Notes: a model not told the origin generated them from the letters alone. A stretch of 40,271 bases of DNA from Treponema sp. (GCA_031290475.1 JAITNM010000016.1:1-40271); one strand, 5' to 3'. Numbered from the stretch's first letter, positions 1 through 7,487 are shown. A program made the numbers and translations.

Positions 1-273
1 TCCGGAGTGCCGGTAAATCTGCTTATCAGTGACGCCGGGGGCTACTCGGTGCTCACCGCCTGGGCCGCGGGGAAATTGTCCGCCAGCTCCATCGCCCGGT
101 TCGTCAAAGAGAAGGATATTGAGAACAAGATCAAAAACCGGAACCTCATCATTCCGGGAAAAGTGGCGGTACTCAAAGGCGAACTGGAAGAGAACCTTCC
201 GGGCTGGAAGATCATCGTAGCCCCCAATGAAGCGGTGGGCGCGGTAAAGTTCCTCAAGGAACTGAAAGTTTAA
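1..273 (+). CDS. acsC: Corrinoid iron-sulfur protein large (gamma) subunit, C-terminal fragment
   Basis: Only the last 90 codons are in the window; the frame is open from base 1 and ends at TAA 271-273. The fragment (SGVPVNLLISDAGGYSVLTA, then GKLSASSIARFVKE and NRNLIIPGKVAVLKGELEE) resembles the C-terminal corrinoid-domain end of AcsC/CdhE. The large subunit of the corrinoid iron-sulfur protein accepts the methyl group from methyl-tetrahydrofolate and passes it to acetyl-CoA synthase in the cytoplasm. The neighbour 47 bp downstream is the matching methyltransferase acsE, which strongly supports the call. The start, the [4Fe-4S] domain and most of the TIM barrel lie to the left of the window, so completeness cannot be judged. 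Confidence 0.82.
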   Translation, partial: SGVPVNLLISDAGGYSVLTAWAAGKLSASSIARFVKEKDIENKIKNRNLIIPGKVAVLKGELEENLPGWKIIVAPNEAVGAVKFLKELKV

Positions 274-320
274 GAAAAGCACGTTTTGTTATTTAATTAT
301 GTTATATATGGAGGAAGAAC

Positions 321-1109
321 ATGGCAGGTAAATTTATTACCATAGGGGAACGCATTCACTGTATTTCGCCGGTGATCCGGGCGGCGATGGAAAACAAGGA
401 CCCGGCGCCCATTCTCAAGCGGGCTAAGGAACAGCTTGACGCCGGGGCCACCTACCTGGATGTAAACATCGGCCCCGCGGAAAAAAGCGGTGAAGACTTA
501 ATGAAATGGGCGGTAAAACTGCTCCAGGAAAACTTCGACAACGTGCCCCTCTGCCTGGATACGGCGAACAAGAAGGCCATAGAAGCGGGGATTTCAGTAT
601 ACAACCGCGCCAAGGGCAAACCCATCGTGAATTCCGCCGATGCCGGAGACCGGATCAGCAATATTGATCTTGCCGCCGCCAATGACGCCATTGTTATCGC
701 CCTCTGCTCCAAGGCAGGGGTACCCTCGGACAACGATGAGCGCATGAGCTACTGCCAGGAAATGCTTGAACGGGGCATGGAAGGGGGCATGGAAGCTGAG
801 GACCTTTGGTTTGACCCGCTCTTTTTGGTTATCAAGGGTATGCAGGATAAACAGAAAGACGTGCTGGACTTTATCAAACAGCTTTCCGACATGGGCTTCA
901 ATTCCACCGGCGGCCTTTCCAATGTTTCCAACATGATGCCCAAGCATATAAGGCCCATCATGGACTCGGTTATGGTGGCCATGGCGATTAACCAGGGCCT
1001 TACCTCGGCTATTGTGAACCCCTGCGATGTACGGCTCATGGAGACCGTCAAGTCCGCGGACATCATCATGAACCACAGCCTCTATGCCGATTCATACCTG
1101 GAACTGTAG
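321..1109 (+). CDS. acsE: Methyltetrahydrofolate:corrinoid/iron-sulfur protein methyltransferase
   Basis: This enzyme moves the methyl group of 5-methyl-THF to the cob(I)amide of the corrinoid iron-sulfur protein in the Wood-Ljungdahl pathway. The 262-residue length is typical of AcsE. Family features include the N-terminal ITIGERIH, the pterin-binding stretch AGATYLDVNIGP, the LCLDTAN strand, IVNSADAG and the GGLSNVSNMMP loop, which carries the conserved asparagine near the pterin. The protein fills the pterin-binding TIM barrel with no signal peptide. ATG 321 follows a strong Shine-Dalgarno, GGAGGAAG (310-317). It lies 47 bp after acsC and 2 bp before the next gene, so it is probably co-transcribed with both. 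An acsE next to acsC indicates a complete acetogenic CODH/ACS locus upstream. Confidence 0.95.
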   Translation: MAGKFITIGERIHCISPVIRAAMENKDPAPILKRAKEQLDAGATYLDVNIGPAEKSGEDLMKWAVKLLQENFDNVPLCLDTANKKAIEAGISVYNRAKGKPIVNSADAGDRISNIDLAAANDAIVIALCSKAGVPSDNDERMSYCQEMLERGMEGGMEAEDLWFDPLFLVIKGMQDKQKDVLDFIKQLSDMGFNSTGGLSNVSNMMPKHIRPIMDSVMVAMAINQGLTSAIVNPCDVRLMETVKSADIIMNHSLYADSYLEL

Positions 1110-1111
1110 TT

Positions 1112-1384
1112 ATGGAAAAGGAACACCAACACTCAGGCGATCATGACCATGAACACCATGACCACGGCCACGGCGCCCCGGACCTGGCAAAAATAACCAC
1201 CCTTTTGGGTTATATGCTGAGCCACAACAACGAACACGCCGGGGAAATTGCCGAGATAGCCCACCTGCTTCGTCATGCCGATAAAGACGGCGCGGCGGAT
1301 CTCCTTGAAGAATCGGTTAAGGACTTTGACACAGGAAACGAAAAACTCTCCCAGGCCCTGGCCCTCCTTAAGGGAGGCGCGTGA
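1112..1384 (+). CDS. Small histidine-rich protein, putative nickel-binding accessory of CODH/ACS
   Basis: This is a 90-residue soluble protein. Its first 21 residues are dominated by His, Asp and Glu (HQHSGDHDHEHHDHGHG), a classic metal-binding tail. The rest is predicted helical (LAKITTLLGYMLSHNNEHAGEIAEIAHLLRHADK) with further scattered histidines. It starts 2 bp after acsE, and its TGA overlaps the ATG of the CooT-type gene by one base (TGATG), so translation is probably coupled. In Rhodospirillum rubrum the His-rich nickel chaperone CooJ is encoded beside CooT. A similar role here, storing or handing over nickel for the A-cluster and C-cluster, is inferred from composition and position. 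I see no clear CooJ sequence similarity, since CooJ carries its His-rich region at the C-terminus. It could instead bind cobalt or zinc. Confidence 0.75.
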   Translation: MEKEHQHSGDHDHEHHDHGHGAPDLAKITTLLGYMLSHNNEHAGEIAEIAHLLRHADKDGAADLLEESVKDFDTGNEKLSQALALLKGGA

Positions 1385-1650
1385 TGTGCCTTTCAACCGC
1401 CTGGAAACTGGACAGCCTGGGGGAGAAGGAAATGCTCGGCGAATACATAAGCGGCGTTTCCGTGGCGGGGGATACCATCACCCTTACCGATCTTATGGGC
1501 AATGAAACGATTGTAAAGGGGATTCTGCGGGGCGTTGATCTGATAAAAAATTTTATTACTATCACGCCCGTAGAAAACGGCGCGGTATTTGGAACCGGCA
1601 AATCATCACAAGTAACCAATATCTTTTCTGAAAAGGAGCATGTGTCATGA
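1384..1650 (+). CDS. cooT: CooT-type nickel-binding protein
   Basis: This small protein (88 residues from ATG 1384) begins MCLSTAWKL, matching the MC-S start of the CooT family (RNA-binding-like fold), in which Cys2 is a nickel ligand. The beta-rich remainder (GEYISGVSVAGDTITLTDLMGNETIVKG, then ILRGVDLIKNFITITPV) also fits. A GTG three bases upstream would put an extra Met before the Cys, so ATG 1384 is preferred. CooT homodimers bind one nickel and assist maturation of Ni-CODH. The position behind acsC-acsE fits that role. It overlaps the upstream stop by 1 bp, and the next gene starts inside its last codons (ATGA overlap at 1647-1650). Confidence 0.85.
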   Translation: MCLSTAWKLDSLGEKEMLGEYISGVSVAGDTITLTDLMGNETIVKGILRGVDLIKNFITITPVENGAVFGTGKSSQVTNIFSEKEHVS

Positions 1651-1874
1651 AACGCTACGAACGGATTCGGGAAATTCTCAATAACTGTGATAATTCGAGA
1701 ATGCGGGATGTGGATATTAAGGAAATCGAAGTTGAAGATGTGGATATGGCGGTTAAAGAATTCTGCATGGGCAAAGATGTGAAATGCGAAAAATTTGTCA
1801 AGAACGACGGTACCATTGTATTTGACATCCACGCCGACGGCCTCGATCAGCGGGTCACCTACATGGAACTCTAG
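1647..1874 (+). CDS. Unknown 75-residue protein closing the CODH/ACS operon
   Basis: I do not recognise this family. The acidic cytoplasmic protein (MKRYERIREILNNCDNSRMR, then EIEVEDVDMAVKEFC) has a helical N-terminal half and a probable beta hairpin at the end (KNDGTIVFDIHADGLDQRVTYMEL). It has three cysteines: one near residue 14, then a pair spaced as CMGKDVKC around residues 40-47. Its ATG overlaps the cooT stop by 4 bp and an AAGGAG at 1633-1638 provides the ribosome site, so it is translated with cooT. Position suggests a role in CODH/ACS maturation or in metal or redox handling, but that is inference. Its TAG lies in a CTAG that also gives the stop of the convergent transporter gene. 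Confidence 0.72.
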   Translation: MKRYERIREILNNCDNSRMRDVDIKEIEVEDVDMAVKEFCMGKDVKCEKFVKNDGTIVFDIHADGLDQRVTYMEL

Positions 1875-3751
1875 AAAAGCCCTACGGCCCAGGTGGACAG
1901 GAAGGGCAGATAGGTCACCAGTAATACTACCCCAAGCTGTATGGCCAGGAAGGGGAGCACGTTCCGGGAAGTTTCCACAAAGGGCCTTTCAAAGCGGTAA
2001 CTTGCCAGGAACAGGTTAAGCCCCACCGGGGGGGTAAGGAAGCCCGCCTCCATGTTGATAAGAAAGATGATCCCCATGTGTACCGGATCTATGCCGTAGA
2101 CCGCGCAGAGGGGGGCGATCAGGGGCAGGATGATCCAGATGGCGGAAAAAATGTCGATAAGGCAGCCTGTCGCAAGAAGGGCCAGGTTGAGGAGCAGAAG
2201 GAAGATCCACCGGGAATGCACGGCCTCCTGCATCCAGTCGGCAAAATACTCGGGGATTTGGCTGTCCACGATGTAAAAAGACAGGGCCTGGGCAAGGGCC
2301 AGGATAGAAAGTATGCCGCCGATGATGGGAACGGCTTTTGAAAAAACTTCGGGGGTCTTCTTAATGGGGACTTCCCGGTACACAAACACTTCCGCTATAA
2401 ACACATAGATCGCCGCTACGGCGCTGAGCTCAACCAGGGAAAACAGCCCGGTAAAGTACCCCGCGATAAGGAAGAAGGGGAGCAGTATTTCCGCCAAGGC
2501 GCCCTTGAGACCCCGGAGGGCTTTCTTTAAACTGAAGGGCTCCACGGGGATTTTGGTTTTAACTGAAACAACAATACCCAGGAAGATGGTCGCCGCCACC
2601 AGAATAAGACCGGGGACGATCCCCCCCAAGAAGAGGTGCATAGTATTGGTTCTGGTGGTGGCCCCGACAAGGAGTATGGGAAGGCTGGGGGGAAAAAGGA
2701 GGCCGATGCTCCCCGAGGCGGTAAGGAGGCCGATGATGAATTTATCCGGGTACCCCGTAAGTACCCGGAACAGGACGCCTCCCATGGCGAGGATGGTTAC
2801 CCCCGAAGCGCCGGTAAAGGAGGTGAAAAAGGCGCAGAGGACCACCGTAACGAGGATCATGCCCCCCGGGAGCCAGCCGAAAATACCCTTAAAGGCAACA
2901 ACCAAACGCTCCCCGGCCCTGCTCCCGGAAAGGATAAAGCCCGCCAGGGTAAAAAGGGGAATGGCGGCCAGGCTCGTCTGGGTCAGGGCGGTGTAAATCT
3001 GGTTCGCCGTAATATCAATTTCGCCCCAGCTGCCCTGGATCAGGATCAGCGCGGCGCCGCCTATAACCGCAAAGAGGGGCGTTCCGGCCAAAGCTGCCAG
3101 GATGAGCAGAATCAGTACCGGAACCTTGACCAATGCCGCCAGGGCGCAAAAGGCGTCCGTTACGGACCAGGCAAATTCGGGGAGATCGATGCCCCAGATA
3201 AATTTAAAAATCGCCGGCAGTGATGCTGCCGTTCCCAGGATAATCGAAAGAAAAGGCAGTATTCCTGCTGTCCCTTTAAGCCCTGTCCGCCGGGCAAAAC
3301 GGAAGGCAATGACGGCGTACCCGGCGGGCATGACCAGGGCAAACAGGCGGTCGGGAATAAAGCCGATGTACTGTACCGGGTAGAGTCCCACCCGGATAAA
3401 GGAAACCGAGCACCAGAGAAAAATGGTTGTGAGAAATGCCGAAAGGAGGCCGATGCATGAGGCCAGAAATCCTCTGGCTTTTTCGCGCTTGATAAACTGA
3501 AAGAGCCCGATAGAAAGATGCTCCCCTTTTCTGGTACAGATCATCCCCGAAAGGAGGCCTAATACTAAAAGCAGATGGGCTATAAGGGAAGGAGCGGCGG
3601 GGACGCGGCCCCCAAACAAGGCGCGTATCAGGGCATTAACCGCGGGGAGCAGGGTGAGTGAGGCCAGGGAGAAATAGCAGAGGGCGTCTTCCAGGCGGTA
3701 CAGAAAAACGATTACCCTTCCCTTGCCGGCTGTTTCCTCAACGGCGGGCAC
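1871..3751 (-). CDS. TRAP transporter, fused small and large permease (DctQM)
   Basis: This is a 626-residue inner-membrane protein. Residues about 1-170 form a DctQ-like four-helix domain (RLEDALCYFSLASLTLLPAV). The rest is a DctM-type permease of about 430 residues, with hallmarks TGASGVTILAMGGVLFRVL, GYPDKFIIGLLTASGSIGLL, FPPSLPILLVGATT and the late FLINMEAGFLTPPVGLNLFL. DctM uses a sodium gradient to import the solute delivered by the binding protein. GTG 3751 has GAGG at a suitable distance and overlaps the dctP end by 14 bp, so the two genes form one unit. Fused QM proteins are common in TRAP systems. The substrate cannot be read from the sequence; carboxylates are the commonest. The gene ends on a CTAG shared with the convergent acs operon. 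Confidence 0.93.
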   Translation of the reverse strand: MPAVEETAGKGRVIVFLYRLEDALCYFSLASLTLLPAVNALIRALFGGRVPAAPSLIAHLLLVLGLLSGMICTRKGEHLSIGLFQFIKREKARGFLASCIGLLSAFLTTIFLWCSVSFIRVGLYPVQYIGFIPDRLFALVMPAGYAVIAFRFARRTGLKGTAGILPFLSIILGTAASLPAIFKFIWGIDLPEFAWSVTDAFCALAALVKVPVLILLILAALAGTPLFAVIGGAALILIQGSWGEIDITANQIYTALTQTSLAAIPLFTLAGFILSGSRAGERLVVAFKGIFGWLPGGMILVTVVLCAFFTSFTGASGVTILAMGGVLFRVLTGYPDKFIIGLLTASGSIGLLFPPSLPILLVGATTRTNTMHLFLGGIVPGLILVAATIFLGIVVSVKTKIPVEPFSLKKALRGLKGALAEILLPFFLIAGYFTGLFSLVELSAVAAIYVFIAEVFVYREVPIKKTPEVFSKAVPIIGGILSILALAQALSFYIVDSQIPEYFADWMQEAVHSRWIFLLLLNLALLATGCLIDIFSAIWIILPLIAPLCAVYGIDPVHMGIIFLINMEAGFLTPPVGLNLFLASYRFERPFVETSRNVLPFLAIQLGVVLLVTYLPFLSTWAVGLF

Positions 3752-4745
3752 GATGGGCCTCGAGCAGCGATGTTATCCGTTCATACAGGGCCTTGTCAAA
3801 AGTGCTCCCTATAAGGGAAGGCATGGCCCTTGCCGTATCGGCGTACCAAAGGGCCGCCTGCTGGGGGCTCACCTGGTTGATAACCAGGCCGTACCGGACC
3901 ATGGTATCGATCACCTCATTTTCCAGGGCCTGGACCGAATGGTCCAGTTCCGCCTCTACCCTCTTGACCAGGCGCAGCAATTCGGGCCGGTACTTTTCCG
4001 GAATGGACCGCCATGCCCGCTGGGTCATAACGATGCTTCCCAGGAAGGGGGCCACCGGGATGGACGCCATGTTTCTTGCCAACCCGAAGATCTGGAGCCC
4101 CCCGGCAATGACGGGACTTTGGTAAACCGCGTCAATAAGGCCGCCGGAAAGATTTACCAGAATATGTTCCGTAGCCACCGGGGTCATCTGATAGCCCATG
4201 GCTTTAAAAATATCCATCATTTCCTGTTCGGTTTCAATGGTGCCCAGCTTCTGTTTTTTCAGATCAGCGGGGACAAAAACCGGACTTTTGGAAAAAAACC
4301 GTACCCAGCCGATCTTGGACCATGCCAGGGTAAAATACCCCTTATCGTTGATACCCTTTTCCATTTCAGGTTTCAGGGCATTTAGAACAACGTCTAACTC
4401 CTGGTTATCCCTGATAAGAAAGGGACAACTTAAAGTCATGATGGGAGGGTTGATGAGTTTCATCCCTAACGTACTCAGCACGGCCGCCTGGATCTGGTTC
4501 ATATTGAGTTTACGGATAACATCGGCTTCATTTGACTGGTTGTTGTGGTAAATCTGCAAGGTTACTTCACCGTTGGTGGCCTCCTTCCATTCCACCGAAA
4601 GCCGGTTCAAAAGGTTGCCCCAGGGGGTATTTTCGGGGACCAGGGACACAAGCTTAATAGTAACCTTCCGCTGGGCAAAAACCGGAATGGGAAGCATAAC
4701 AAAAATCAGGGTAAGGCATAGCAGCAGGCAGCGTATTTTTTTCAT
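3738..4745 (-). CDS. TRAP transporter solute-binding protein (DctP family)
   Basis: This 335-residue periplasmic protein captures substrate for the adjacent DctQM permease. The signal peptide begins MKKIRCLLLCLTLIFVMLPI and probably ends at VFAQ. Family features are IKLVSLVPENTPWGNLLNR, EVTLQIYHNNQSNEADVIRK, the hinge region around GWVRFFSKSPV with its conserved arginine, and QSPVIAGGLQIF. The open frame reaches 11 codons further upstream, but ATG 4745 is the likely start because GGAGGAA precedes it with a 7-nt gap; the ATG two codons earlier is too close to that site. A sigma70-like promoter lies just upstream. The ligand is unknown. Confidence 0.92.
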   Translation of the reverse strand: MKKIRCLLLCLTLIFVMLPIPVFAQRKVTIKLVSLVPENTPWGNLLNRLSVEWKEATNGEVTLQIYHNNQSNEADVIRKLNMNQIQAAVLSTLGMKLINPPIMTLSCPFLIRDNQELDVVLNALKPEMEKGINDKGYFTLAWSKIGWVRFFSKSPVFVPADLKKQKLGTIETEQEMMDIFKAMGYQMTPVATEHILVNLSGGLIDAVYQSPVIAGGLQIFGLARNMASIPVAPFLGSIVMTQRAWRSIPEKYRPELLRLVKRVEAELDHSVQALENEVIDTMVRYGLVINQVSPQQAALWYADTARAMPSLIGSTFDKALYERITSLLEAHRARR

Positions 4746-4767
4746 CCCCATTCCTCCGTTTCTAATT

Positions 4768-4796
4768 AGTATACCCAATCGCTTTTATAGATGTAA
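4768..4796 (-). promoter_or_regulatory. Sigma70-like promoter for the TRAP operon
   Basis: On the minus strand a TTACAT -35 box (4791-4796) is followed after 17 bp by a perfect TATACT -10 box (4768-4773). Transcription would start about 15-20 bases before the dctP ribosome site. Assigned by consensus only. Confidence 0.6.
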
Positions 4797-4823
4797 GAGT
4801 AATTTTTTGCTAATTGGGGCGAA

Positions 4824-5171
4824 TTATTGGCCTTTTGCCTTTTTTAATTTAATAGCATTTCGTTCCCGCCGGACCGCGACGAAGATGACTATCACGAAAA
4901 AGAGGAAGATCAGAACAGTAATAATAAGGATGATGAGATTGACCGGTTCCGCGTTTTCAGACGCCGGAGGGGAATCGGGGGAAATTACCGGGCCACTTGG
5001 CGCGACAGATCCGGCTATGAGAAAGAAGGCGCACGCCAAGAGGGAGAGTACCGCCAAAATTAAGGCAACAACCGCCGCCCGGCGTATTACGGGAGAAGAT
5101 TTTTTCGAGACCACAAAATAGACCATCCCCCCCATGGCAAGGAGGGCTATAAGTACCGGAAATATCAGCAT
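4824..5171 (-). CDS. Small three-helix membrane protein of unknown function
   Basis: This 115-residue protein has three hydrophobic stretches: residues about 2-20 (LIFPVLIALLAMGGMVYFVV), 31-53 (AAVVALILAVLSLLACAFFL) and 77-100 (NLIILIITVLIFLFFVIVIF). A Pro/Ser-rich loop lies between the second and third, and the tail is very basic (RRERNAIKLKKAKGQ), probably cytoplasmic. I recognise no family. It begins SD-less at ATG 5171 and stands alone on the minus strand, divergent from the ferredoxin gene. The 78 bp between its end and the TRAP start hold the TRAP promoter. It is probably real, given its clean membrane topology and lack of a competing frame. Confidence 0.6.
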   Translation of the reverse strand: MLIFPVLIALLAMGGMVYFVVSKKSSPVIRRAAVVALILAVLSLLACAFFLIAGSVAPSGPVISPDSPPASENAEPVNLIILIITVLIFLFFVIVIFVAVRRERNAIKLKKAKGQ

Positions 5172-5225
5172 AGTTAATAATCGGCTCTTTCTCCCTTTTT
5201 TTGAACCAGGTTTTCTTCAGAACCC

Positions 5226-5254
5226 TTGTCTTCCTGCAAATAATAGCGTATTAT
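5226..5254 (+). promoter_or_regulatory. Promoter of the ferredoxin gene with palindromic -10 region
   Basis: TTGTCT (5226-5231), a 17-bp spacer and TATTAT (5249-5254) make a good sigma70-like promoter about 30 bp before the ferredoxin ATG. The -10 lies in a perfect palindrome, AATAATA-GCG-TATTATT (5239-5255). This could place a second -10 facing the divergent membrane-protein gene or serve as an operator. Confidence 0.6.
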
Positions 5255-5285
5255 TTTGAGTAAATTTACCAGAGAGAGGTATATC

Positions 5286-5456
5286 ATGGCATATAAAATC
5301 AGTGACGCTTGTTTGAATTGCGGATCCTGCGACAGTGAATGTCCGACGGAGGCAATCTCCGAAAAAGAGAACGCCCGTTGGATCGATCCTGACAAATGTC
5401 AGGACTGTGGCTCATGCGCCGCGGTTTGCCCTGCCGACGCAATTTCTCAAGAATAA
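5286..5456 (+). CDS. 2[4Fe-4S] ferredoxin
   Basis: This is a 56-residue clostridial-type ferredoxin. Two complete cluster motifs are visible, CLNCGSCDSECP and CQDCGSCAAVCP, each Cx2Cx2Cx3CP, separated by the usual short loop. It is a cytoplasmic low-potential one-electron carrier. In an acetogen it would serve CODH, hydrogenases and pyruvate:ferredoxin oxidoreductase. ATG 5286 begins MAYKISDACL, typical of the family, and follows AGAGAGG (5272-5278); the frame is open 10 codons upstream but that extension has no support. It has its own promoter (5226-5254) and terminator (5479-5505), so it is probably a single-gene transcript. A second open frame overlapping its 3' end is discussed with the M23 gene. 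Confidence 0.95.
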   Translation: MAYKISDACLNCGSCDSECPTEAISEKENARWIDPDKCQDCGSCAAVCPADAISQE

Positions 5457-5478
5457 AATCAGGAAATTGCAGGGGGGA

Positions 5479-5505
5479 GGCAAGGAATTTTCCTTGCCTT
5501 TTTTT
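5479..5505 (+). terminator. Rho-independent terminator after ferredoxin, covering the M23 start region
   Basis: GGCAAGGA (5479-5486), loop ATTT and TCCTTGCC (5491-5498) give a perfect 8-bp stem followed by seven T (5499-5505). It is placed to end the ferredoxin mRNA. Its arms also contain the AAGGA and the TTG that form the best ribosome site and start of the next gene. Confidence 0.8.
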
Positions 5506-6495
5506 ATACTCGCCCTTTTCTTCGCCTTTTACCCCCCGGCATTGCCCGCTGTTTTTGGACAGGACATCCCGGCGCCGTCTCCGGATGGGGCGGGTGAACC
5601 GCGGGGCCAGCCGGCGTTCCCCCTCATCACCCGCCTTGATCCCGGGGACGGGGTGTTCAGGCAATACCTGGCGGATGTGGAAACCGCCCGGCTGCTCCTC
5701 TTCAGCAGGAGGCGATCCTCCCCCTTGCAGGGCGCCGAAGAGCCGGAGCTTCCCGGCGGAACCCTGGGAGAGGCCCTGACCATATACGCGTACAGGCTCC
5801 GGGGAGAGGATCTCTTGAGCCTGGCGGCACGGTGCAATGTCCCCTATGCGGCCCTGGCAACGTTGAACCGCATTCCCCATCCCCAGGAAATGGCCCGGGA
5901 GGGCGTCTTCCTCCTCCCTTCCATGCCGGGACTCTTCGTGCCTGAAGAGCCGGAAACCGACTTGGAACGGCTTCTCCGTTCTTCCCGGGACGGTGAGGGA
6001 GGCGCGGTGATCACCGTGAGGCACGACGGCAAAAGCGGCGAAGGACAGCGTTTTCTTTTCCTCCCCGGAGCGGAATTTACCGCCACCGAACGGGCGTTTT
6101 TCCTTACCAGAGGCTTCCGGTTCCCCCTCAAGGCATACCGGCTTACCAGCGGATTCGGCCCTCGGATAAACCCGGTAACCGGGAATTTGCGGAACCACCA
6201 GGGACTGGACCTGGCGGCGCCCATGGGAACCGAGGTCTACGCCGCCCGGGACGGTACGGTTACCGATATCGGGGAAGATTCCATTTACGGCAAATACGTG
6301 ATCATCCGCCATAAGGATAACTGGACCAGCCTCTACGGACACCTTTCAGAGATAAATACAGCCTTGCGAAGAGACGTTCAATCTGGTACTCTTATAGGCA
6401 GGGTAGGATCAACAGGTCAATCCACCGGCCCCCATCTGCATTTCGAGCTTAGACAGCATGGGAAGGCGCAAGACCCTGGAAGGTTGCTATTTTAA
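5494..6495 (+). CDS. Exported M23-family metallopeptidase with LysM-like region
   Basis: The protein is 333 residues if TTG 5494 is the start. It has an N-terminal export segment (PFFILALFFAFYPPALPAVFG, then QD), a LysM-like region near residues 90-140 (IYAYRLRGEDLLSLAARCNV, then ATLNRI) and a C-terminal LytM/M23 domain. Zinc and catalytic residues are present: H235 and D239 in NHQGLDLAAP, H283 in LYGHLS, H314 and H316 in GPHLHFEL. It should cut peptidoglycan cross-links in the periplasm. The start is uncertain. TTG 5494 has AAGGA at 7 nt but sits inside the ferredoxin terminator hairpin, TTG 5467 has poor spacing, and ATG 5335 would overlap the ferredoxin. Its stop overlaps the next ATG (TAATG). 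Confidence 0.85.
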   Translation: MPFFILALFFAFYPPALPAVFGQDIPAPSPDGAGEPRGQPAFPLITRLDPGDGVFRQYLADVETARLLLFSRRRSSPLQGAEEPELPGGTLGEALTIYAYRLRGEDLLSLAARCNVPYAALATLNRIPHPQEMAREGVFLLPSMPGLFVPEEPETDLERLLRSSRDGEGGAVITVRHDGKSGEGQRFLFLPGAEFTATERAFFLTRGFRFPLKAYRLTSGFGPRINPVTGNLRNHQGLDLAAPMGTEVYAARDGTVTDIGEDSIYGKYVIIRHKDNWTSLYGHLSEINTALRRDVQSGTLIGRVGSTGQSTGPHLHFELRQHGKAQDPGRLLF

Positions 6496-7487
6496 TGAAA
6501 AGCCGCGCCGTAACTCCGTTCTTGATCGCCGTTGTTTTTTCTCTGGTATTCCCCTGTGTCCTCAAGGCTGAGTCTATCCGTGTTGTTATTGCCGGCGCCG
6601 CCCTGGTCTCGGCGGAAAGCCCCGGCGGTGTTTCCATACCCCTGTCCTATATTGATTCCGCCCTGATCTCCCTGAGTCCTGATGTCCGTTTCTTCCGGGG
6701 CGTTGAGCTGGAATTCACGGTGCCCCAGGCCTACATGGCCTACAGGGGCAGTCTCGCCCTGGCGATCTACGGTGATTTGAACCGTATCCCGGAGAAAGGC
6801 GTCGCCGATCTCAATGCCCGGCAGCTGAATTTTGAGCCTGTTCCGAATAAAATTCAGTCCGTATACCAGATCCCCATCAGGAGGCAGCACGGCCTGCGCT
6901 CAACCCCCTATGTCTCGGTCATTTCCACCACGGTTCCCCCCAATGCTTTTCCCCTGATCTTCCGGGTTATGCCGGTAATCAAGGGGTTAAGTGAAGATTT
7001 TGAGACTATGCGCTTTAATCTGAATGTAAAGCCCATTCTGAGCGATGAGGGGGCAATCCGTATCGGTATTAAACTGCCGGAGAATTTGCAGGACAAGCCC
7101 TTTACCCTCCTCATTGACGATCAGGTAATTGAGAGGCCCCAGGAAGAACGGCTCTTGCGGGAGGGGGAACATCACCTGCTGATCCTTTCAGAAGATTACC
7201 GCAACGAGAACCGGGTTTTTATGGTAGAACGGGGCAAGACCCTTGAACTGAACATCACCCTTCAGGACCCTACCCCGCTGATTATCTTTGAGGCTCCGGC
7301 AAATGCCCGGATCTTCTTCGATAACGTCCAAATCGATCCCGGAAAAGCCCTGATGGTGGAACCAGGCAACCACGAAGTCCGGTTCCAGCTGAGCGATTAT
7401 GCCGTCGTTAAGCCCCTGTCGGTCCAGAAAGGCAGGACCTACCGGGTAGCCATGGCCGTAGACGTGCTGGTCATCGAAAGCGATTAA
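6495..7487 (+). CDS. Exported protein with two PEGA-like repeats
   Basis: This 330-residue protein has a signal peptide (MKSRAVTPFLIAVVFSLVFP, ending near LKAES) and is otherwise beta-rich. The C-terminal third contains two PEGA-like units: residues about 195-255 (LLIDDQVIERPQEERLLREG, then EHHLLILSED) and 260-325 (IIFEAPANARIFFDNVQID, then GNHEVRFQLSDY). PEGA domains are surface or periplasmic beta modules, often linked to S-layer or envelope anchoring. The N-terminal part (VSIPLSYIDSALISLSPDVR, then VELEFTVPQAYM) is not recognised. ATG 6495 overlaps the M23 stop by one base, so the two are coupled and probably act together on the cell envelope. A spirochaete-restricted family is my impression, not a search result. 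Confidence 0.78.
   Translation: MKSRAVTPFLIAVVFSLVFPCVLKAESIRVVIAGAALVSAESPGGVSIPLSYIDSALISLSPDVRFFRGVELEFTVPQAYMAYRGSLALAIYGDLNRIPEKGVADLNARQLNFEPVPNKIQSVYQIPIRRQHGLRSTPYVSVISTTVPPNAFPLIFRVMPVIKGLSEDFETMRFNLNVKPILSDEGAIRIGIKLPENLQDKPFTLLIDDQVIERPQEERLLREGEHHLLILSEDYRNENRVFMVERGKTLELNITLQDPTPLIIFEAPANARIFFDNVQIDPGKALMVEPGNHEVRFQLSDYAVVKPLSVQKGRTYRVAMAVDVLVIESD

Noticed and set aside
5335-5493. N-terminal extension of the M23 protein from ATG 5335
   Set aside because: It would read through the ferredoxin gene in another frame, lacks a Shine-Dalgarno and yields a basic, non-conserved leader ahead of a good export signal. Kept only as a minor alternative.
5299-6342. 347-codon open frame on the minus strand
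   Set aside because: Antisense to ferredoxin and the M23 peptidase, whose metal-binding motifs are intact; no domain seen in it.
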